Below are positions 1 through 12,615 of a stretch of DNA of 64,000 bases, one piece after another; the first letter of the stretch is position 1; every line of letters starts with the position of its first letter. The position numbers and the translations under genes were made by a program. The notes below the pieces were generated by a model. It saw only the letters and a program-made list of their open reading frames with translations. It had not been told where the DNA came from and ran no database searches. The DNA is from Cytospora piceicola (Eukaryota > Ascomycota > Sordariomycetes > Diaporthales > Cytosporaceae), in contig JALQBC010000030.1 of assembly GCA_023375675.1 (NCBI GenBank), positions 434,001-498,000 of the forward strand, written 5' to 3'.

Positions 1-201
1 CAAACCTTCGCAAACTTGCCCGCTCCAGCTTTTGTTTCTCTACTTAACATCTCTGTCTTTTACTTTTTCGACTGTTCCCAATCCTGATCTTCATTTCCTC
101 AAACTTCCCCCCACCGCCTAGTTCAGATCTGAGAGTTCTTGTATTGTCTTCTCTCATTCGTTCCACAACCATTCCAGCAACTAACAACCTTTTCAGCGAC
201 C

Positions 202-3200
202 ATGTCTCATAACCAGGGCGGCTACCTTTCCGTCCCGTCCTTTGACGGCCCTTCGGACACCCGGTCCAATACCTCTCATCGCTCGGGAGGCTCACACTCT
301 CGACATGCATCCCAGCCCAGCGGATCTCATGTGTCCGCTTCGCACCATGGCTCACAGGCCCCAGGTAGTCACCCGCCTAGCAATGTGGGCGCTGGCTCTG
401 GCTCTGTGGGGAGCCGTCCGCCTAGCAATGCGGGCGCTTCTCCCCAACCCCAGGGATACCCTAAGTCCCTTGGGTATGACCCTGGCCGTGACCGGAAGTT
501 CGGTGACGACTTCAACAAGAACGTTGACCTCCCCCCTGAGGCCTATGTCCAAGTGAGTTCTCAATGGCACAACCAAAGCTCTGATGTGTATACTAACTCG
601 GTGACAAGGGCAAACTTGACACTCCTTTTGCCCGCCGTCCTGGTTTTGGCTCCCAGGGCAAGAAGGTTGGTGTTCAAGTCAACCAATTTCGTGTCTTAAA
701 CGTGCCCCTTCAGGATGTGGTTCAGTACGACGTGAGTTCTACTTTAAGACCGACCCCCATGCGTATTTTTTCTAACGTATCGCAGGTCTCCATCAGCCCT
801 GATACCGAGAAGCCGTCCTTCATCAAGAAGGTATGGCATACTCCAACTGTCCAGGCCGGTCTCAAGAAGGACTCCAACTACGGCGTCATGCCACATTCGT
901 GGCTTTTTGATGGCCGTAAGTTGTGTTGGTCCTTGAATAATTTCCCCCGCCTCAAGATCCAGGTCGACATGGACAAAGAGCAGGGCAGGGCACCAAGACC
1001 CGGCCGCAACAACAAGTTCGTGGTCCTCATCACGCGCAGCACCACAATCCGGCTGTCTTCTCTCAAGGCCTACCTCGAGGGCAAGATGGAGTGGGACACT
1101 CACGTTCTTGAGTGCATGAATTTCTTTGACCACGTCATACGCCAGTGGCCATCACAGAACTTGCTTGCGATCAAGAGAAACTTCTACGACACGGAGAAGT
1201 CCAAACCCTTCCCACTTTCGGAGCCTCACCGAATCATTGAGGGCATCAAGGGCATTTACGCCGCGATCCGCATGAACTCGTCCATGCTGACTGGAGGCCT
1301 CGGTATCGGCATCAACGTCGATGTTGCAAATACAGCTTTTTGGCGAGGCGACATCAACATGGCAGAATTTGTTCGCAACTATATCTGGTCCAGCAGCCGC
1401 GAATGGGATGGCTGCGGCTGGCCCCAGATTTACCAGGGGATGAAACCAGCCCATTTCGATGATTCGCAGCACCCTGGACGCAAGGTTCCGGGCATGTCAG
1501 AGATGTTCAGGGCTCTTCGGCGCCTCCACAAGCTCACCTTCACCGTGAAGCACCGCGGGAAGTCCAACGACAACAAGGTCTATACCATCAAGAACTTTGT
1601 CTTCAACTCCGAGAAGTACGGCAGAGAAGGCGCCAATGCGCGCAACTACAAGTTCACCCGAAACAAGGAAGAGACTACGGTCGAACAATACTTCAAGGAA
1701 CAGTATGGCGTCCGTCTTGAACACTGGCAAATGCCACTGATCGAGACCACTCGCGCTGGAGTCTTCCCCATGGAATGCGTTCTGATGAATCGCTTCCAGA
1801 GGTACAACTACAAGCTAGAGCCTGACCAGACGGCGAGGATGATCAAGTTTGCCGTGACCCGCCCTCCCCAGCGATCTCAGGCCATCATGGAGAATGTCAA
1901 AGCCCTGAAGTGGGTAGAGGACCCGTACCTGAGGGAATTCGGTATCAAGATCAAGCCCGTCATGGAGACCGTTCCGGCCCGCGTTATTGCCAATCCCAAG
2001 GTCCAGTTTGGGAAGAAGACGGCAGATCCTGGCCTGCGCGGCCGATGGGACTTGAGGGGTCAGGTATTTGCTGGGCCCAACATTCGCCCCCTCAAGGCTT
2101 GGGCTATTATTGTCGTCAACGGGTGTGTTGATCAGCCAACCACCCAGCGGTTCGCATCCGCTTTCGTTACCTCCTACAAGGGTCTGGGTGGTAACATTGC
2201 GACGCCTCAACCGCAATGCTTTCCGCTGAACATGACGCGCAGCGCTGCCACTGCCGATGAGATCGAGAAGATCTACAAGTCGGTCGGTAACCAGCACCAA
2301 GCCCCACCTGACCTTTTCTTCTTCATCTTGCCCGACAAGAGTCAAGTCGTCTATGAGCGTTTGAAGAGGAACATGGATATTCGTCTGGCCATGGTCTCCC
2401 AAATGATCCAGTCATCCCACGCCATGAAGGCCCAGCCTCAGTACTGCGCCAACGTGGCCATGAAGGTCAACGCCAAGCTCGGCGGTTTTACCTCGAAACT
2501 TGTCGGGGCCAACTTCTTCTCTGCGCCCACAATGATGATTGGCGTCGACGTTTCTCACGGCTCGCACGGCCAGTCCGCGGGTGGTCCTCCCATCCCATCC
2601 ATGGCTGCTATGACCATATCCATGAATCGGGACGCCAACCGCTACGCTGCCGTGTGCGAGACAAACGGACAGCGTGTTGAGGTTCTGGCACCTGCTCGAA
2701 TCCGGGAGATGTTCCCCGGTGCCGTTCGACGCTGGTGTGCGGACAACAAGTGTGCTCCTCAGCATGTCTTTTACTTCCGTGATGGCGTTGCCGAGGGACA
2801 ATTCGCCCAGGTCATGAAGTACGAGGTCGAGGAGGTACGCAAGATCATCGAGGACATTGGACGCTGCAAGATCAAACTCACTGTGATTGTGGCTACCAAG
2901 CGCCACCACATCCGTTTCTTCCCAACGGGTCCCGACGGCGGTGACAACAACAAGAATCCCTACCCTGGAATGGTCATCGAGCATGAGATCACTCATCCAT
3001 TTCATTACGACTTCTACCTCTGCTCTCATGTTGCCATCCAGGGCACTGCTCGACCCGTTCACTACCACGTCCTCCATGATGAGGTTGGCATGCCTATCGA
3101 CAAGTTGCAACAGATGATATATCATCAATGCTATCAGTACATGCGGTCGACCACGCCGGTGTCCATTCACCCCGCAATCTACTACGCTCACTTGGCTGCT

Positions 3201-3419
3201 GCCCGTGCTCGTGCCCATGAGGCCATCGACATCTCCGAGCGCGACCCCATGCTCCGCCGCGAGCGTATGAATCGTCCTCTGGCCAAGTACGACAACTCCG
3301 ACACCACTTCCAACCAGCGCCAGGAGGAGGTCCCTTCCCTGCTGCCTATCGGAGGCCTCGAGAACAAGGCCCATCCGCGCAACATCGAGTTCTTCAAGAG
3401 CACGATGTGGTACATCTAG
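202..3419 (+). CDS. Argonaute protein (PIWI slicer), three exons
   Basis: Guide-RNA-binding endonuclease of the RNA silencing pathway (QDE-2/SMS-2 type of fungi). Exons 202-552, 609-731 and 786-3419 join in phase to give 1035 residues. The start is the first ATG after a pyrimidine-rich leader and opens a Ser/Gly/His-rich disordered tail of about 110 residues. The N domain begins in exon 2 and continues with a WLFDGRK stretch; linker 1 and PAZ occupy the middle, MID and PIWI the last 450 residues. All four slicer residues are visible: Asp746 in GVDVSHG, Glu790 in RVEVL, Asp824 in FRDGV and His917 in VHYHVL, so the protein looks catalytically competent (DEDH). The C-terminus carries the usual YYAHLAAARAR motif. 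The Ser-rich tail replaces the RGG-rich tail of many Argonautes. I cannot tell from sequence alone whether it is the quelling or the meiotic-silencing paralogue. Confidence 0.95.
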
Positions 3420-5040
3420 GGGCCACTTTGTCGGTCTTCGGGTCGCTTGCAACCTCGACACCATCATCTTTGTTTTTCCTCGTTCTGGTATTTGAGATTG
3501 CGCTGGTCTTTCTCTCAAACGACAGTATGCTCGTCGTCATATCGGTAGATAGATCTTAGCTTTTGTGGAGGCATTCTCAAGGTGCGGGCCATAAACAAGA
3601 TCATAGAGAAATAAAGCGCAGTCCATCCAGATGTGTTTACTTTGAAGACTTGTGACTGTGACATGCTGGCAATTGCGAGGATTTGGCTAGCACCGAGCAA
3701 GTGAAATCACCTACAATGCCCATAGTGAGGCACTTGGATTCTGCTTCACAGTCTTACGGCTATAGACATGCGTCAAAGGAAAGTCCTTACTGTGTCACAT
3801 CAACGAGGATCGACCCTCCGTGGCTTGGTTACATCAGATCACAGTAAAGCATTTGGAAGGTTTACATGTGTTGTATGAAATGGTTGCAAATGTTGACAAG
3901 AGACAGAAGGTCCTCAGAATGCCCTTGTATGACTGCACTGTGAAGGGGGGTGAGAGGGGGTAGTCTACGATAGCTAACGACTTGACACCGACACAGGCAC
4001 AGGCACCCCTGTTTGATTTCTGGACGAGACATTTGAGTGGTGTTTATCCTGGCCAAGATGGCGACGCAAAGCGGGTGCTTCTTGTGCGGGTCATACGGGA
4101 GGCATTGCGGGATCGTGGGACTGACTTGAGGCATGCGGTCCGGCCGGAGGGATATGGACATTGGGGAGGTGATGGAGTTGGGCGGTGGGACAATGAGACA
4201 GGGTCATTGGGAGGGGGGGGCTCGGGGCTCTCTTCAATGGGATCCACGGGTGGTTTGGTGGGAAGCATTGCTGATGTGGGCACGGAGTATAGCAGCCTGA
4301 GGGCTCCAGTTGAGGTTACGTGTGGTGGATTGATGGATTCTGGGGAAAAAGGAGGGATATAATGAGAATCACTGGATCGAGGGACATATGATGAGGGGGT
4401 GGAGGACGGAAGGCGTAGGAGCTCTCGATGATCCTCTGGAAGATGATGGTGGTGTATCACGTTTGCATTTCACGGATAAAACGGAGCAATAGAAGTGATT
4501 CGATTTCCAACTTAGAGAGGAAAGCACTTCCCATCTACATCTACAGAAGAGACCCTGAGGACGGTGTGGGTCAGTGATCGCCTTCCTACAGTAGAGTCCG
4601 AGGCGATATTCGCGGCACATCGCGTGTGACTTGTTGTTGCGTGGGATGGAGTTTACTGAAGAATTCCAAGATCATCACGGCGTGATGAAGTCCAAAGGGC
4701 TACTGTGCTTCACAAACGCTCAGTGCTCTTGCGACAAGGTGTGGTATCCCCTATTGGACTTTAACGAGAGGAAACCGCGCCTTGTTACTGCGTAGCAACT
4801 TCAGACACTTCAGGGTATGATAATGTTGAAGAACCTTGGAAGGCAGTGACGACCTCTTGGTGTTTACAAGCCTGACATCATGGCAGGGCATCACAATATC
4901 AAAACGGTTCGGAGCGACGTGTATATTCTTGTCTTATCGCACCCCATCTGCCGCAGGTTCTGGACATTAATATCGACATCATTGGTGTATACATTCAGGT
5001 TTTCAGCATTACTGGCACGCCGCAATCGGATACCACCGTC
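3420..5040. other. Intergenic region downstream of Argonaute
   Basis: Contains the 3' flank of Argonaute and the promoter of the membrane protein that follows. No coding homology was recognised. An open frame near 3982-4362 has no ATG and is discussed among the rejected items. Confidence 0.5.
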
Positions 5041-5941
5041 ATGGCCGGCCTGGACCTTGCATTGCTTATCATCTACGCCCTACTGTTCCTCGCGACGACC
5101 GTCATCTTCATTCTGTATGGCTTCCAACGTCTAGCCTGGGTCGGCTGGGGCTACCTTGCCGTATTCTGCGGTCTCAAGATCGCCAGCAACGCCTTGCAAA
5201 TGATCCATACTGGCACTGCCGCGGCGGTCCTCATCTGCAGCATCGCCTTGGTGTTTCTGACCCTCGCCGTCGCGTTCGTCCTTCGTACAGCGTGAGTGGC
5301 CCCTTCTAGTGTCGTCCCGCACTGCCTTCTACATCCATAATCATTATAGACGCTGACCAGGATCACTCAACAGCCTCTCTTATGCCTGCCACCCAGGTGC
5401 GCGGGCGCCACGCCACACAACGTTCGACTGCATCCTGTCAGTAGCCTTCCACCTGCTCGCGGGCATCGCCATGGTCTTCCTCGCAACCGGAGCATGGGAG
5501 CTCGCCACGAGGCCGCCCCACCTGTCAGACCCGGCGCGGCCCCACCGGGGCGAGAGCCACGCGGGCGCGGGCGCCATGGTCCTCATGCTGTCCATCATCC
5601 TGATCTGCGCCGTCGCCGTCCTCGGGTACAAGGACCTCCGGCGGCCGGGCTGCGGCGGGCACCATCACCATCACCACCAGCAGCAGCAGGGCCCGCTGAA
5701 GCCGGGGCCGTCCCGCCGGGGGCGGCTGGGGAGGAGGCTCATCCTCGCGGCGGCGGCGGCCGGGTTCTGCCTGGCCGTCCGGGTCGCTGCCGGGATGTAC
5801 TGGTTCTTTGGGCGCGGGCCCGAGGCGAACCCCGTGACGGGCACGCTGGCGCGGAGGCTGGCGATGGGTACGCTGCCGGAGCTGCTGGCGGTGCTGGCGC
5901 TGGTTGTTGGGGGGGCTGTGGCGTGGGATATTGCGTGGTGA
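5041..5941 (+). CDS. Polytopic membrane protein, DUF7702-like
   Basis: Two exons, 5041-5291 and 5374-5941, join in phase (GC|C) to give 272 residues. The ATG sits in a good fungal start context (accgtcATGG). About seven hydrophobic segments are visible: three in exon 1 (from LALLIIYALLFLATTVIF onward), one near the start of exon 2, one around VLMLSIILICAVAVLG and two near the C-terminus. Between spans five and six lies a basic cytosolic-looking loop with a run of six His followed by four Gln. Length and layout fit the fungal DUF7702 group of seven-span proteins of unknown role; this assignment is from pattern only. The second exon is markedly richer in G+C than the first. Confidence 0.75.
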
Positions 5942-6279
5942 TGCGGGTTGGGGTGTTATGGGAGGGGCTGTAGGTTGGTACCGGTGGGGGGTTTTTCGTG
6001 GGTCTGGGAATCACGCAGTAGTATCCTTTCAGGTTGACAATATTCATATCATTCCGGACACCGGTGCACTTGATTGGGTGTGTTGTTGTCGAAATACTGA
6101 ATGTGTTTGCTGGGCGTGAGCAACCCGAGCATTTATTACACGAAAGCACTCTTTGGTCCCACGCAGATTATATCCCGGATCCAAGTAAAGCAAGTATCAA
6201 ACTTCACAGACAGGGACACAGAGTTGGCTACCTTTCAGACCTGGCTGCGAGTGCGTATTGGTCGGCCTTTGCCAACAGA
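5942..6279. other. Convergent 3' flank
   Basis: Short region between two convergently transcribed genes. It presumably holds both 3' untranslated ends. Nothing else seen. Confidence 0.5.
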
Positions 6280-7844
6280 TTACTTGCACATATATGTCTT
6301 CCACTTTTGCAACTCGGCGACTTTCGCATCTCCTGCCCAGTCTTTAAGCCATCCTTCGAGGCGGGTAATGCACACGAGACAATACGGATATTGATTACCG
6401 TACGTTTGGAACCTGGTGTCCATACTAACACGCAAATACCTCTCAGCAAGGTCGACCTCCCTCTTCTCTTTTTGGTATCTGGCTTGGCACAACTCGCAGT
6501 TGTACTTCCCGAGGAGCTCCTTACGTTCCGGAATACTCTGCAAGGTCCGATTGATGAGCCTCTGCAGGTCCTCCTGGGAGCCGCCGCGGGCCTTGTGCTT
6601 CTGCCGCTCGAGCTCGGTGAGGTAGAAGAGCCTTTTTGCCGCCTCGGGGGACCCCTCGCCGTGTGTGGCGGCAAGGGCCCGGTAGACCTCCCACTGCCTC
6701 TCCTCGAGGTACGCCCCGGGCAGCACGTCGTAGCCGGAGGACTCGCCCAGGTCCAGCCACTTGGTGAGGTTGGCCGAGCCGTCCGGAAGGCCAGTACGGG
6801 CATCCAGCATCTCGATCAGGGACCTCCAGCCGCGCGCCGCGAGGTCGTACTGGGCGCCGCGGGCGTCCTGGCTGTTGAGCGCGGCGAAGCCGGACAGTAT
6901 GCGCCGCAGGGGGTGCTGCCGGGGCCAGCCCAGGTCGACCGCCACCGCCGCGGCGTACCTGACGAGGGCCTTGACGGTGTTGGAGACGGCGTCTTCGGGT
7001 ATGTCGTGGAGGTGGGTCATGATCATGAACAGGTGCTCGAGGATCCGGGGGGGCTCGTAGCGCAGCAGGGCGTACATCTGCCCCGGGGCCTGGCGGAGGA
7101 GGGCGACGGCCTCGTCGTTCTTGCCGTCTTGGAGATAACAGCGGATGGCGTAGAAGGTGGTGACGATGGTTGCGCATCCGCCCTTGCTTGCGAATGCCGT
7201 GTTCAGCAGCCGGCCTGATACGTAGGCGCGCGTGCCGGCCAAGACTGCTTCCGAGACGTAGAAGATATCGGGCGGCCTGATTGTCATGACGCTTGGTGGT
7301 GAGAGCTGGGTACCAGCACAGCGGCCTGTCGGTGGCTGCAGGCTCCTGCGGCTGGCGGTGGCCGAGAGTCCCTGCTTGCGCAGCAGGTGAGACGTGAGCC
7401 TATCCGGATCCACAACACGTCCGGACGCCAGCCTGACGGGCCCCCGGTGCTCTCCTCCGCCGACGAGGCTCGGGAGCGCCGCAACGTCCTCGGCCTTGGT
7501 CCTGATGTACTTGGACAGGCCCCACCGCTTCAGCCGGACCTTGTACATCTTGACCCTGCGCGGGTCGCGGCAACACGTCAGCCATGTTCCCGCGATTGCC
7601 CGGTCGGCCCGGGGGACGGACGAAGCTAGTCTGAGTGCCTGGCGTTTCGTCCCGGACATACTTACGTTGCGAAGAAGTGGTACTCTTCCTTCATGACCTC
7701 GATGACCTCTCTCAGGGTCTTGTCCTGGTCAATGTATAGGTGCTTGATGGTCGGCATGTAGCGGATCCAGTCGTTTCTTTTGGCGTAGCGGTCGCCTGAC
7801 GACCTCGTGCGGATGGGCACGGAAACTGTTGTGGTGCTCTCCAT
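6280..7844 (-). CDS. Clr5-domain protein
   Basis: Two exons on the minus strand, 7844-7666 and 7555-6280, give 484 residues; splicing (GTAAGT...CGCAG) rebuilds the domain across the junction. Residues about 24-75 form a Clr5 domain: WIRYMPTIKHLYIDQDKTL, then EVMKEEYHFFAT, then MYKVRLKRWGLSKY. Clr5 domains occur at the N-terminus of many filamentous-fungal proteins, and S. pombe Clr5 acts in silencing, but most members have no known role. The rest is a largely helical region of about 400 residues, with pairs such as DKAVALLRQAPGQ-like helices suggestive of TPR-type repeats (inference). The first ATG of the frame, MESTTTVS, precedes the domain by the usual short leader. The second exon is GC-rich and has long antisense open frames that are not genes. 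Confidence 0.85.
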
Positions 7845-8858
7845 TAGGGACGGGCATACAGAGCTGTGAGTGGGATTATAAAAAGGAAGGGATTCCGAGG
7901 GAACCGGCGTGAGTAGATCTCAAGTGTGTCGTAGGACGTATTCATGCGGTCGGTGGGAAACCAGCTGGGAGAACTAGATATCCTGAAGGGATTGGGTTAG
8001 GTGGGCCAGACTATCTACTTATGCTTATACAAATACAAGTACACAATGAAGAGAACCACCAGTCCCCTAAATGATAGTTGTACTCTTGCAGTATTACTAC
8101 CCATCGGATGAATTCGGTCTGGCGTGACGGATTGACGAGCCAATAGAGGGTTTCACTTCCTCATCCTGGCTCTGGAGGATGCATTGGGGGCCAAAAGGAC
8201 TGCGTTGACATTCCTGGGTTGGGATTCCTACAGCCTTGTTGATGTTCCGAAGCAGCGATGAGGACGGAGAGTGTCACGACATCGTATATGACGGTCATCT
8301 AATATCAATATCGTGCGTGATATGGAGGAGGATTGCGACGGGATGGGAGAGAATCGACAGTAGCTGTGTCTTTATAAGCTGGATAGGATGGTCTCTCACG
8401 GTTGATTAAACTGTCATCGCCCACCATCATGCATGTTAACAACGGTGGGGCTCTGAATGTCCCGTCCTGCAGTCAAGATTGGGTTGTCGTCGACTATACA
8501 TACAGTAGATACTCACTTAGGTACCTAGGTACTTAGGTAAGCAAAGTAGGTACCTGAAGAGCAATAATGCCAAGCCTCAGTTGCAGCCGTTCAGTGGCTG
8601 GCGGGAGCGGATTAAGGGTCCTCCTTACTGCTTGCGTCATTGCCTGTCAGGCTGCCAGGGCCCATCAAGACCCCTCTAAATTTAGGATTTAGGGGGTCCC
8701 ACTGCACATGTGATGATCCTCCGCTGCCGATTATCTCCAAGCTTCCCGCCCAACTTCTCCCGAGGTCTCCATCCCCACTGCTCAAACCTTGAACCTACAA
8801 CTTCAATGTTCCGATCCTCCAACTCTCCGCCCAGAGAGACCAGCTGACCGCCTTCATC
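7845..8858. other. Divergent promoter region
   Basis: Lies between the 5' ends of the Clr5 gene (-) and the Sro7/Lgl gene (+), so it holds two promoters. It includes a TACCTAGGTA palindrome at 8522-8531 embedded in several further AGGTA/TACCT half-sites (8517-8555). A CT-rich stretch precedes the start at 8859. No coding signal. Confidence 0.6.
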
Positions 8859-11800
8859 ATGGCTTCTTTCCTCCGTGGGAAGCAGGCAGGTATGCAGAAG
8901 GACCTATCTGCCGCCATCCTGCCCCACCTATTCGTTCCGGATGAACAGGCACGATACGGCATCAACTCGCAGATCAGGTAAGATCTTTGTTAGGCACGGA
9001 CGGCGGGGTGGGTGATTATCGAGTATACAAATGAGTGAGGCTGACAGCCATCACCTTCCAACAGCTGCCTCGCATACGACCCAGTACAATCCCTCCTCGC
9101 AGTCGGAACCAACGAGTCCAAGTACGGCAAGGGCCAGATCTACGTCTTCGGACAGAACAGGGTCCAGAAATACTTCCATCCCACCCGACCCAGCTCCATC
9201 CGAAGCGTGCAGTTCTGCGCCAACCGCCTCGTCAGCCTAGACAACAGGGGCGAGCTTACAATATGGGACCTCGATACGGCGAAGAGGGTCGCGGGCGGCC
9301 CTTGCGGCAGTGGCGTCGTCGCTATGGTGACAGACCCCATGTTGGACTGGGCTCTGACGGGACACACCACCGGCGACATCGGCGCCTACGATCTCGACCG
9401 GGAGAGGCTGTCTGCCTTCCGGATACCCAACTTCTGGCGAGAGAAGGACCCCAAGGCGAAGCTGGTCAGCCTCGTGTCCATGCAGCTACACCCCCGCGAC
9501 ATCGGCAAGCTGCTCATAGCATACTCCCACGGCGCCGTCATCTACTCCTTCAAACAGAACGAGCCAACAAAGTTCTTCGAGTACATCTTGCAGCCGGGTG
9601 CCCCTGGGGGCAACTCGGAGGGCATCGATACCCTGCGCAGGCCGAAGCTAACGCATGCTGCATGGCACCCGACCGGAACGTTTGTTATGACGGCCCACGA
9701 CGATGGAAGTCTCGTGTTCTGGGATGCCAAAGATGGTAGAAGGGTCACGGCAAGATCCTTGTACGAGACAAAGGTTGACCAGGTTGCACAGAGTCCTCCT
9801 TCCCAGAGGATCATCCTTCCATTCACCAAGATCTCATGGTGTTGCAAGGAGAACCCGGACGACACCGCTCTCCTGATTGCCGGAGGGCAGGCAACAGATG
9901 ACCTGGAAAAGGGGCTGACCTTCCTAGAGCTCGGCCCAACTCCCATCTATGCCACGTCCTCCTGGCAGCTACTTGAGGACCACTTCAAGGGAAAACGCCA
10001 ACAGGTTCTCCTGACCCCACCCGGAACAGATGTGACTGACTACTGCATGTTCCCACGCTCCTCTCCACACTTTGCGGGCGCTCAGGATCCGATTGCCATC
10101 TTGGCCGCTCTGACCTCGGGCGAACTCATCACCTTGAGCTTCCCATCCGGCTACCCAATCAGCCCAACCAACCAATTCCACCCTTCCCTATCCCTCGTAC
10201 ATCCTTTCGTCAAAAAGGTCACTATCTCGACACTGGACCGAGGCCGATGGCTCGGTATGGTGGAGAAACGAAGCAAGGGAGAGACTCTGCTGAAGGGTGG
10301 TGCCGAGGCTCCAAAGCCTCGTAGGAGATATGAAGGCAGAAATATCATACAGGTGGCTCATGCAGACAGCACCATTCGCTTATGGGACCTGGGGCATGCT
10401 GACGACATGGAGAATGAAACCCAGCTCCAGGTCGATCTGGCTAGGGCCGTGGGCCGCTTCGAAGATGTTGATATATCCGCCATGCATATGGCACCGAATA
10501 CCGGCGAATTCGTGGCAGGCACACGGAGCGGGGAGGTCGTCATCTACCGCTGGGGCGGAAACTCGAAGTCTGTTGACGAGCCCAGGAAGCTGGACCCTAA
10601 TCCAGGTGGTCTGACGGACATCAGTTCGAGGGCAGAGCCTTCCTTGAAGGAGGGGCTGCAGCCACATATCCTGTATGAGATGATGCAAGGGGCCATCAGT
10701 GCTGTCTCCATATCTGACGTCGGTTTCGTTGCGGTGGGGTCCGAGGGCGGTTTCTTCAGTATCATTGACCTCCGTGGACCTTCAGTGATCCTATCGGTCT
10801 CGATGGCTGAGCTCGCCCAGAAAGAGAAGAGGTCATCATTCCTCAGGGGTCGTTCGAACTCCACGGCGACGAAGGACTACCCGGTTTGCATCAACTTTGG
10901 AGTCATGACGCTAGAAGATGACAATTACTCCAGCATCGCATGTTTCGTCGGCACAAATGAGGGTAAGGTGGCGACGTTCAAGCTCCTGCCGTCTGGCAAT
11001 GGATATACAGCCGTACTTTCTGGCATCGCTACCCTTGGTGACAAAATCGTTGCCATCAGCCCCATCCAAGCGGATACTGGCCGCCCCGCTGCAGCAACGC
11101 CTGATATTGTGGGTGGTCTGAGGAACAATCAACAGATTAATGGCGTCCTTGTCGTTGGTAAGTAACCACAACAGTCTTACATTGTTTCCGTCTCATTTCT
11201 AACATGTACAGCTACGCAAACCGAGGCCCGCATCTTCAAACCGTCTACATCCAAGGGCGCCTCCAAGTCCTTCAATGACGTCCTCTGCGATGCCGCCGCA
11301 GTCACCGAGTTCGAGCTACACGGCTTCTCTCTCGTTGCCACCTTCGGCGACGGCACCTGCAGGGCATTCACCCTCCCCGGCCTGAAAGAGATAAGCAAGG
11401 CCCCGCTGCCCATGCTCGACCCCACCCGCAGCACGAGCACCATTGTCGCCCCCACCGGCGACATCATCGGCTGGGCCGGCCCCTCGGAGCTGGTCGTCGT
11501 CCCCGTGTGGGGCACAGGCAAGGGCAAGGGCCTGCTCAACAACGACGACAAGCTCGTGAACCCCGCGGCGGCGGCGCCGCCGCGCCCGACCATCTCCAAC
11601 ATGCAGTGGCTCTCGGGGACGCAGTACGTGTCGCCGACGGACCTGGACATCCTGATCGGCGGGCCGGACAGGCCGGCGTCGAGGCGGATGACGGAGGCGG
11701 CGGCGCAGGAGGCGACCATGGCGCGGGCGGCACCGGCGCGGGCGGGGGCGGGTGCGAGGGCGGGTGCGAGGGCGGGGACGAGCCAGGAGGGGTGGGGGGA

Positions 11801-11969
11801 GTACCTCACGCGGCAGCTCAACGAGAGGACGGAGAGGCTGAACCTGATGGAGGACAACATGGAGAACCTGAACGACAACAGCCAGGGGTGGGCGGACGAC
11901 GTGAACAAGTTCATCGGGAAGCAGAAGAGGAACGTGGTGCTGGGAGGCCTGAAGCGCTCGTTGTTCTGA
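8859..11969 (+). CDS. sro7: Sro7/lethal-giant-larvae/tomosyn family protein
   Basis: Polarised-exocytosis factor of the Lgl/Sro7 family, which binds Sec9-type t-SNAREs and Rab Sec4 at the plasma membrane. Three exons, 8859-8977, 9065-11157 and 11212-11969, give 989 residues. The N-terminus (FLRGKQAG, then LFVPDEQARYGINSQIS) matches the family start, followed by WD-like blades (AYDPVQSLLAVGTNES, GELTIWD, LVFWDAKDG, STIRLWDLGH) that should build the twin seven-bladed propeller. A low-complexity Ala/Arg/Gly insert near residue 915 is followed by an R-SNARE-like helix at the extreme C-terminus, LNERTERLNLMEDNMENLN. Aligned by eye to VAMP-type motifs, the zero-layer Arg appears to be Asn. Length is close to yeast Sro7. 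The first intron follows only 39 codons, so an open-frame scan misses the true start. Confidence 0.92.
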
Positions 11970-12615
11970 GTGGTTGGTGGGTTTCGTTCATTACTTGTCA
12001 CATCTTGTCTCTGGCAAAACTCGGTATGGGGTTGGGTTATTATACTTGGCGCACGGGATGGCACTTGGGATGGTGTGATATCAGGGTCTGTTGCCGGCCT
12101 GTTTTGTGTTGTTAGTATTATGTGTTCACATTACGATATTGACGGTGATGCTACCCGGTCTAACATTGCTTCCTGCTACGGCGCATTATTTACGAGGTTT
12201 CTTGTGACATGTACACTTGGTTGGCCTGTAGTATTGCACGAAGGGACTTCTTCCAATAACATCAGGCCTCGGGGATGCAGTACGTGTCGATCATCATAGC
12301 TTCACCATTGTATTGGACAGTTACTCTCATGTCTAGGCTAGGCTGGGCCATATTCAGTATAATTTCGGCGCAAATGTCGACGAGCTTGGTAAGTGCAAGA
12401 TTATGAACGGACCGAATATGTTGACGCAATACATGTGTTTATTATTACCCGTTAGCGACAGACGGTGCATCCCATCGATCCAGCCCGGTGGCATTGTCCT
12501 CCAAAAAAAACGAGGCCCAGCCTCGCCATTGACAGATATAATCATCAAGATTGACATGTCCCGTATGGTTCCGTCTCCCTCCCGTATCACTACCTGAAAC
12601 CTCGGCGAACTCTTT
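11970..12615. other. Convergent intergenic region
   Basis: Between the 3' ends of the Sro7 gene and a minus-strand membrane protein. A run of eight A residues near 12505 is the only low-complexity tract. No gene seen. Confidence 0.5.

Noticed and set aside
3982..4362. Open frame preceded by CTAAC and CACAG, resembling a 3' exon (QAQAPLFDFWTRHLSG...)
   Set aside because: It has no ATG, no convincing upstream exon, and its second half is Gly-rich low complexity; left unannotated.
6034..7218. 394-codon plus-strand frame
   Set aside because: Antisense to the Clr5 gene; the minus strand has the recognisable domain, and GC-rich coding DNA commonly produces such antisense frames.
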